Assembly: GCF_036669915.1 (NCBI RefSeq)
Contig: NC_089314.1
Span: forward strand, 29,557,592-29,621,591
Length of the DNA: 64,000 nt
From: Pocillopora verrucosa
Lineage: Eukaryota; Cnidaria; Anthozoa; Scleractinia; Pocilloporidae
Reading direction: 5' to 3'
Part shown: positions 58,331-64,000 of the stretch, piece after piece
Layout of the letters: the number at the start of each line of letters is the position of its first letter
How positions within the stretch are numbered: position 1 is the stretch's first letter
The notes under the pieces: model-generated
Database searches by the model: none
The model's input: only the letters and a program-made list of their open reading frames with translations
Told to the model about the DNA's origin: nothing
Translations under genes and position numbers: made by a program

Positions 58331-61029
58331 TTGTTTCCATTGTTTACTATTCCGTCGATCAACCAAAATCCTCAGCAGCAAGAAGAAAGAACAGAACATA
58401 AAGCAAACATCCTACAAGAAATTCAGCAGCAAGAAGCAAGAACAGAACATGAAACAAACATCCCACAACTGCAGCTTGAAGAAAGAACCGAAAGGAGTAT
58501 CCTACATCTGCCAAGCGAGCCTGAACAACTCCTAAAACTACCACTCAGAAATTCATCCAAGACCGGCACAAAGGAAAATATTAGAGACGTCACTGATCAA
58601 CCTCCACGACTTCGGTCGCCTTTTCCAAGTCCATCTGGCGCAGGACACCCACCTAAACATTTGACTCTGGATCAGATTTATACAAACCTTTTTGTTCTGC
58701 CTGACATGGCTAAATATGACTTTACTGAAAACAGACGGAAGAATTTGGAAATCTATACCAGGTCGGGTGGGAAAAACGAAACACCGAGAGGGTCAAAGGA
58801 CATTCTTAATAACGGAAACAAAAAAAATTTTGATCGTCGGTCGTCCCGGAATCGGAAAGACTCTTTGCTGTACAAACATTCTCAGAGACTGGGCATCTAA
58901 CAAGTATTCCATAAAACACCTGGGGACAAAATCCACTTTGATGCTGCTTTCTTCGTCAAATTCAAAGCATTCAACGATGCAACCGACCTTACCCTTAGGG
59001 AGCTACTGACCTGCTCCACATACTCACCCAGGAATGAGCTGGATGAGGATGTCTGGAATTACATCTTTGAAAACCCCTAGAGAGTTCTCTTCATTTTCGA
59101 TGGAATCGATGAATTCAAATTTAACTCAAAGATCAGCACGGAAGATAGTGAACCTCAATACAGAGATAGCGTAGAAGAGAGGATGCCTCTTTTCGCGGTA
59201 AAATTTCCTCACAGCCCCATACTACATTATGCATTCAGTTCTTGAATAGAGAAAACAGTGACAAAAACAATACATTTCCATTGGGAAAACAGATTTGTTT
59301 TACAATAGTATGGGGCTGTGCGGAAACTTTACCGCAACAGCTATGTCATGCACCGAAAGTATTCTTTTTGACAAAATATTCGAGATCCTTGGCTTCTCAT
59401 CCGAACAAGTCGAAGAATATGTAACCAAATTTGCTGAAGAAGACAAGGAAGCAGGCGACACAGAAAGACGTCACATCTCCAGCAACATCAATATCTTATC
59501 TCTATGCTACATTCCTGCGAGTTGCTTCATCATTTGCTCAAGTCTCTTTAAAATGGTGAAGTTCTATGGTTCTAAAAGTCTTGACCTACCAACAAGTTTA
59601 ACAAACATTTACAGGAAAGCCGTGAAAATTTTCTACTTAAGACACAAAGAAGAATTTCGATATAAACATTCCACTCGCGAAGACTTTGAATCAAGTGATT
59701 TGCCCCCTAAAGAAGAAAAGAAATCGAAGAAACTGGAACAAATGGCATTTGAAGGAATTAAAGGAAGAAGTCTAACCTTTGTAGGAAACGAAGTACGCGG
59801 AATGGAAGACAGCGCTCTATTTCACCACTTACCCGACCGTGAACCTGACCCGTTTAGTAGAGAAGAACAGTTCTGTTTCATTCATCTTACAATGCAGGAG
59901 TTTTTCGCTGCGAGGCACCTGACAAACTGGAGTGAAACAGAATTAAGGAACTTCATTACTGAGAACATCAAAGAAAGCAAATGGCAGCTGGTTTTCCGTT
60001 TCTAGCAGGACTAATGGTGGATGAAAATGACCTACCAAGGGAAATTATCACTAACCTTCCTGTGAAAACTGAAGAAAAACAAAGCGCAGACTACAACGAA
60101 CAGTGGACAGAGAATGAAGAGAAAAGGAAAGTGACCTGCTGGCCGACTAAAGACGAACAAGATTTAGCAGTGACATTAATCTAATGTATAAACGAAAATA
60201 GTAGAATGAAGATAGAAGCACAGAGAAAACTTCCACAAATAAACTCTAATTATGTAAATTTTATTTCTTGTCACTTCACAGCTGTTGGTTGCTCTTCGTT
60301 AGTAAATGTAATTAACGTTCAACAAATTTCACATTTAAATTTGAGATACAATGACATTGGTCCATTAGGTTGTTTTGAGATTTGTGAATTGTTAAAAAGT
60401 AGGAAATCTCAACTGAGCTGGTTAAACCTCACACACAATCAATTGACAGACGAAGCAGCAGAGTATTTAGCTGAAGCCATCAACAACAACAACTGTCAGC
60501 TACGCACCTTATGCCCTCATACAATAAAATCTCAAACATTGGGGCACAGCACTTGGCTAAAGCCATCAACAACAACAACTGTCAGCTACACACATTAAAC
60601 CTCTAGGGAAATAACATCTTAGAGATTGGAGCAGAGCACTTGGCTAAAGCCATCAACAAAAACAACCGTCAGCTACCCATGTTAAACCTCTCATTAAATA
60701 ACATCTCAGACATAAGGGCACAGCACTCGACTAAAGTCATCGACAACAATGTCAGTCAGCTACACACATTAAACCTCTTACGCAATGACACCTCAGACAT
60801 TGGAGCACAGCACTTAGCTGAAGCCATCAAGAACAACAACTGTCAGCTACGCACATTAAATCTTTGGAATAATAATATCGCAGACAATGGAGCACAGAAC
60901 TTGGCTGAAGCCATCACCAACAACAACTGTCAGCTATGCACGTTGGACCTTGCAGCAAATGAAAACATAACAGAGGCAGGTAAGCAAAAGGCATATAATT
61001 TACTAAGCAATAGTCTAAGTGTGAGATGA
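58331..61029 (+). pseudogene. NACHT-LRR (NLR-like) pseudogene
   Basis: Intact relatives are cytosolic NTPase receptors with an N-terminal region, a NACHT domain and ribonuclease-inhibitor-type LRRs. In order I see a Gln/Glu-rich N-terminal part with the repeated motif EERTEHKANI/EARTEHETNI; LTLDQIYTNLFV; a Walker A motif (IVGRPGIGKT); a Walker B region (VLFIFDGIDEF); a winged-helix-type region (LGFSSEQVEEYVTKFAEED, FIHLTMQEFFAARHL); and four or more 28-residue LRRs of the type GAQHLAEAIKNNNCQLRTLN. The frame is broken many times. There is a shift at the A/T run near 58820 just before Walker A, and a TAG before the Walker B strand (about 59080). A palindromic insertion with loss of coding sequence sits at 59198-59336. 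A shift lies near 59995, a TAA at 60182, a shift near 60512 in the LRRs and a TAG near 60604. No set of introns would plausibly remove all of these, so I call it a pseudogene. Sequencing error could explain one shift but not the set. Confidence 0.85.
59198..59336. repeat. Foldback insertion inside the NLR pseudogene
   Basis: The left arm CGGTAAAATTTCCTCACAGC, extending through CCCATACTA, pairs with the right arm. That arm starts TAGTATGGGGCTGTGCGGAA and ends TTTACCG. The arms are 29 bp with two mismatches. Coding similarity stops at MPLFA on the left and resumes at TAMSCTES on the right. The sequence expected between them is absent. Confidence 0.7.
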
Positions 61030-62069
61030 TCATCTTGCAAAATTACATGAGAGAAGCTCCTCCTTTGTAATAAACCTAGAAATGGATAACTCGCTAAAAT
61101 GGGTTCTTTTCAACATAGTAAGCGGTTTGATAACAAGCGATGCACTGTGGAAGTAAGGTGAGGTATTTTTATTAAGAATTTGACTGTCTTTTTTTACTCC
61201 TACGAGCGCTCGTAAATATTCCCTTACAAATTCTTATAATTTCGCCATGACTCTTATTTCGCAAGATTATCATCTCACAATGGGAGCTTGGGCCACCCTT
61301 AGATAAATAGTTTCTATTCCAGCTACGTCTAACATCTCCAGACCGCAGCTGTTTAACTGGAACATTGCTCTTTCTTAGTAAGGAGACCGCTGTCCTCACG
61401 CCAGTCATTGTCGCTCTTAGCACAGTTTGAGCCATGCAAATGACCGTGTTGCCCGACGGTCCTCGCTGGAAAGGAGGGACTGTTCATAGTCTGGAAATTA
61501 TAATTAGTGCATATTACGATACCTAATAGATGGTGAAAGCAGTGCAGAAGAAACAGCTACAAGTTCGCGACACTTTTATTGATCAGGCCATGAAGCTTTC
61601 AATGCCTTGTCTATTTCTAGGGTACAATATCCTGACCATACCGTTGTGTGATTTGCACAAAAAAGGAAATGATTATAGTAAATTACCATTTAAAATTTTC
61701 ACAGATATAATAATTAAAAGTACCTCAATGTGAATCTATACACGAGAAAACCTCAAAACACTAATGTAATACTGCATGTAGCGCAACGTGGACGGGTCAT
61801 TTTAGAAACGCGAAAATTTCAAACAATCAATGATTTTGAAATAATATTACTTATTTTAAAGTGAGCGGTAACAGTAAACGGTCGATCATAACCATAATCG
61901 TACAAATGACAACAATTTACGCTTTGAAAACCTGGTTGGAAGTCATCATCAGACCATGAAGTCAGTCGCTTTGACCGACAACGGTTACATTCAGAACTTC
62001 CATCACACAGACGACAACTGTATTAATTCCGCTGTTTTCTAATCCAGTGAGAGGAAGTAAGCAGTTGGC
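61030..62069. other. Intergenic region after the NLR pseudogene
   Basis: No gene is supported. The frame at 61172-61435 (minus) is 87 codons without recognisable domain, and 61530-61733 (plus) is similar. The right end should hold the 3' UTR of the minus-strand PAN/EGF gene. Confidence 0.4.
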
Positions 62070-63984
62070 CTAGTATGACTCATACAGGGCGTAAACATTC
62101 ACGCAGGTTTGTCCGTCGTTGTTAAATTCTTCTCCATTAACGAAATCCTCGTTATACCATATTTGGTATTCCTCGCCATTAGTTACCTTCAGGGGTTTAG
62201 ACCGGGGTGGAAATACCAGCTCTGACGAGTTGGCATGGTAACCAACTAATGAGTAAGATTTATTTTTGTAATCTTCTGGGAATATTACATTCTTGGCTGC
62301 ACTGGTGACAATTGTTGCAATATTTGATCCCTTTTTACACGCCCAGTGACTTCCATAAGGGACGGTTCTGTTATTACACGTCACAAACCCCGAAATGTAG
62401 ACCAGCCTCATTGTTAGAATAGTTCCGTGAGACGTCACAATGAAGTTCCCGAATGCGTCATTTTTGGCGCCAAAGCAGACCACATCTTTGTTGAGTTTAA
62501 TCCATGGGGACCCTGAAAGGAATGATGGTAGAACCATAGAGTACTTTGACTTTGGAAAAGTCGTAAGAAAGACTGTTTCTTATGGAAAGTCGCTCAATTT
62601 TAGGAATCCTTGAATGCAACGGAGACTGGGGCCAATCTTAGGAATGGGCGAACTTCGACTCAGCCTCAGTTTCGTTCGCTGACCCCATGGAAATTCGGAA
62701 ACCAATTAAAAAAAACTGTGGATCTGAGTAACCTGTTAAGTTATTGGCTTTTTGCAAGTTCTGAGTCTTTCCATTGTATTTTCAAATTTTTAAACATAAA
62801 ATCTGCAAAATTATGAGCTTTCATTGGCAAAAATTCTAATTGAGACGACCATTTCTGTTATGGTATTGTATTTAAATTTCGAGAGTTCCAATCCGTCCGT
62901 AATGGAGTAAGACAGCAAATGCTTACGAACGAAAGATTTAACTTAAAGCAAAATTTGAAATTGTTTGTAAGTTTTCTTTATCGTACACATATTTCAAGTC
63001 TTCATTTTAAATAGGAACCGTGAGAATTAAATGCAAACTAATGTTTTTCTTAAGAGGCATATCCCGATTTTAGCTCCATAGCTGGGGGTTTTAAATCATT
63101 TCGACTTGGAGGCGCTGACCTACACTTGCGAGACTAATGAATCTCGCAATACTATGCAGCCTCGGCAAAAATGAAAATAACAGTACCAGACACAAACTTT
63201 AATTTTACCTTGCTCAATACTCCCTGGACTTCGTTCGCAATAGTAACCGTTAGATCCGTATAGTGGGTTGCACTTTGCTCCTTTTTTACATGGATCGTTT
63301 TCACATGGGCTCTGAAACAATTAAGGTAGCACTCAGAGAAGGTGAATGACGGACTGCTACCGGAAGGATTTCAAAGAGTACTATAACAGGTCATCCAACA
63401 AAAGTAAATAAATGAAACCATTTGCAAACGACTCGTCTTTGAAAAATGTTTATATCTTTGATATTTTGGGTTGAACTGAAATGAGAACTATTTTTTAGCC
63501 TGTTCTATTAATGTTTTGGTCTTACAGATTGCACTATGAAGCTGAAATATTTCATCTGAAGGCCAATTCGAATCTAGTTCATAAAATGCTTTCCTTCACA
63601 TCTTACTTTAATCTAACTACCGTTTATCCTTACCATCAAGCTGTAATGATTAAAAAACTGACTTGGTTGAAATCTTTCAGAAAGTGTGTACTTGTTTTTA
63701 CTGAGTAACTCACAGCTGTTGTTTCCCGGCGAGCGAGCATCATAGTTGAACGAAAGGCAAAAGCTTTGATGCAGACATTTAAACGCACACATTATCTTAT
63801 CGTACGTTGAAACAGATATTTCGGGTTCTACATCCAAAACAAAGTGAACATGTTCAATAAAAAGGGTCCCTCCGTCATGTTTTCCAAATCCATGATCCAT
63901 ACTCCCAATGGCGGAAAAGCTAAAAACTGCAGGCATGAAGACATGGCAAAAGAGGAATACCTTAACAAATACAAGCGAGCTCAT
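62070..63984 (-). CDS. Secreted PAN/EGF-like protein with an unassigned C-terminal domain
   Basis: Three exons are in phase and encode 298 aa: 63984-63634, 63311-63209 and 62512-62070. Exon 1 encodes a hydrophobic signal peptide (VKVFLFCHVFMPAVFSFSA) and a PAN/apple-like module with CAFKCLHQSFCLSFNYD and CELLSKNKY, ending FFNHYSL. Exon 2 encodes SPCENDPCKKGAKCNPLY and NGYYC. This is the first part of an EGF-like module with four cysteines; the usual last two are missing before the frame passes to exon 3. Exon 3 encodes about 147 residues starting SPWIKLNKDVVCFG and ending CVNVYALYESY. It has several Asn-glycosylation sites (for example NKS and NSS) and I can assign no known fold. Secreted PAN-EGF proteins are common in cnidarians, including extracellular and skeletal matrix proteins, so an extracellular or adhesive role is likely but inferred. 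The start at 63984 is the only Met before the signal peptide. The second exon's short EGF could be a real variant or a missed small exon. Confidence 0.75.
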
Positions 63985-64000
63985 ATCACGGCTGGTTCAA

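Noticed and set aside
61172..61435. 87-codon minus-strand frame after the NLR pseudogene
   Set aside because: No signal peptide, domain or splice sites, and the composition looks like non-coding sequence.

Overview
The window is animal nuclear DNA: AT-rich, with genes split into many short exons by GT-AG introns and abundant dispersed repeats. Three things point to an anthozoan cnidarian, probably a stony coral. These are the gene content, a decayed NACHT-LRR gene of a kind expanded in corals, and a secreted PAN/EGF protein like those of cnidarian extracellular matrix. The species cannot be read from the sequence.

Layout: 1-14.7 kb is a minus-strand FHOD-type formin, from its start codon into the FH2 domain, running off the left edge. 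14.7-20.7 kb is repeat-bearing intergenic DNA. 20.7-24.8 kb (minus) is POP4/RPP29, a subunit of RNase P and RNase MRP. Only 100 bp separate its start codon from that of the plus-strand USB1 gene (24.9-30.3 kb), which encodes the U6 snRNA 3'-end exonuclease. CFAP20 follows at 33.3-36.2 kb (plus). FEN1 is at 38.2-49.0 kb (minus) and is divergent from PRPF3 (49.9-57.9 kb, plus). At 58.3-61.0 kb lies an NLR (NACHT-LRR) pseudogene with stops, frameshifts and a palindromic insertion. At 62.1-64.0 kb (minus) is a secreted protein with a signal peptide, a PAN/apple-like module, a short EGF-like module and an unassigned C-terminal domain.

Exons were assembled by matching translated segments to known family sequences and checking splice sites and reading phase by eye. 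The CDS sums are in frame: USB1 294 aa, CFAP20 190 aa, FEN1 381 aa, PRPF3 686 aa, PAN/EGF protein 298 aa. The formin runs off the left edge and POP4 lacks an identified last exon.

The housekeeping genes cluster around RNA processing (POP4, USB1, PRPF3) and DNA replication/repair (FEN1), with one ciliary gene (CFAP20). USB1 and PRPF3 act on the same particle: USB1 trims U6 RNA and PRPF3 binds U4/U6. The clearest non-gene signal is a family of foldback elements (five copies). Three copies are flanked by 12-15 bp direct repeats, and four carry a shared one-sided tail. Other repeats are three tRNA-derived SINE-like elements, a 633-bp element with 52-bp inverted ends, a 17-bp minisatellite and several smaller foldbacks.
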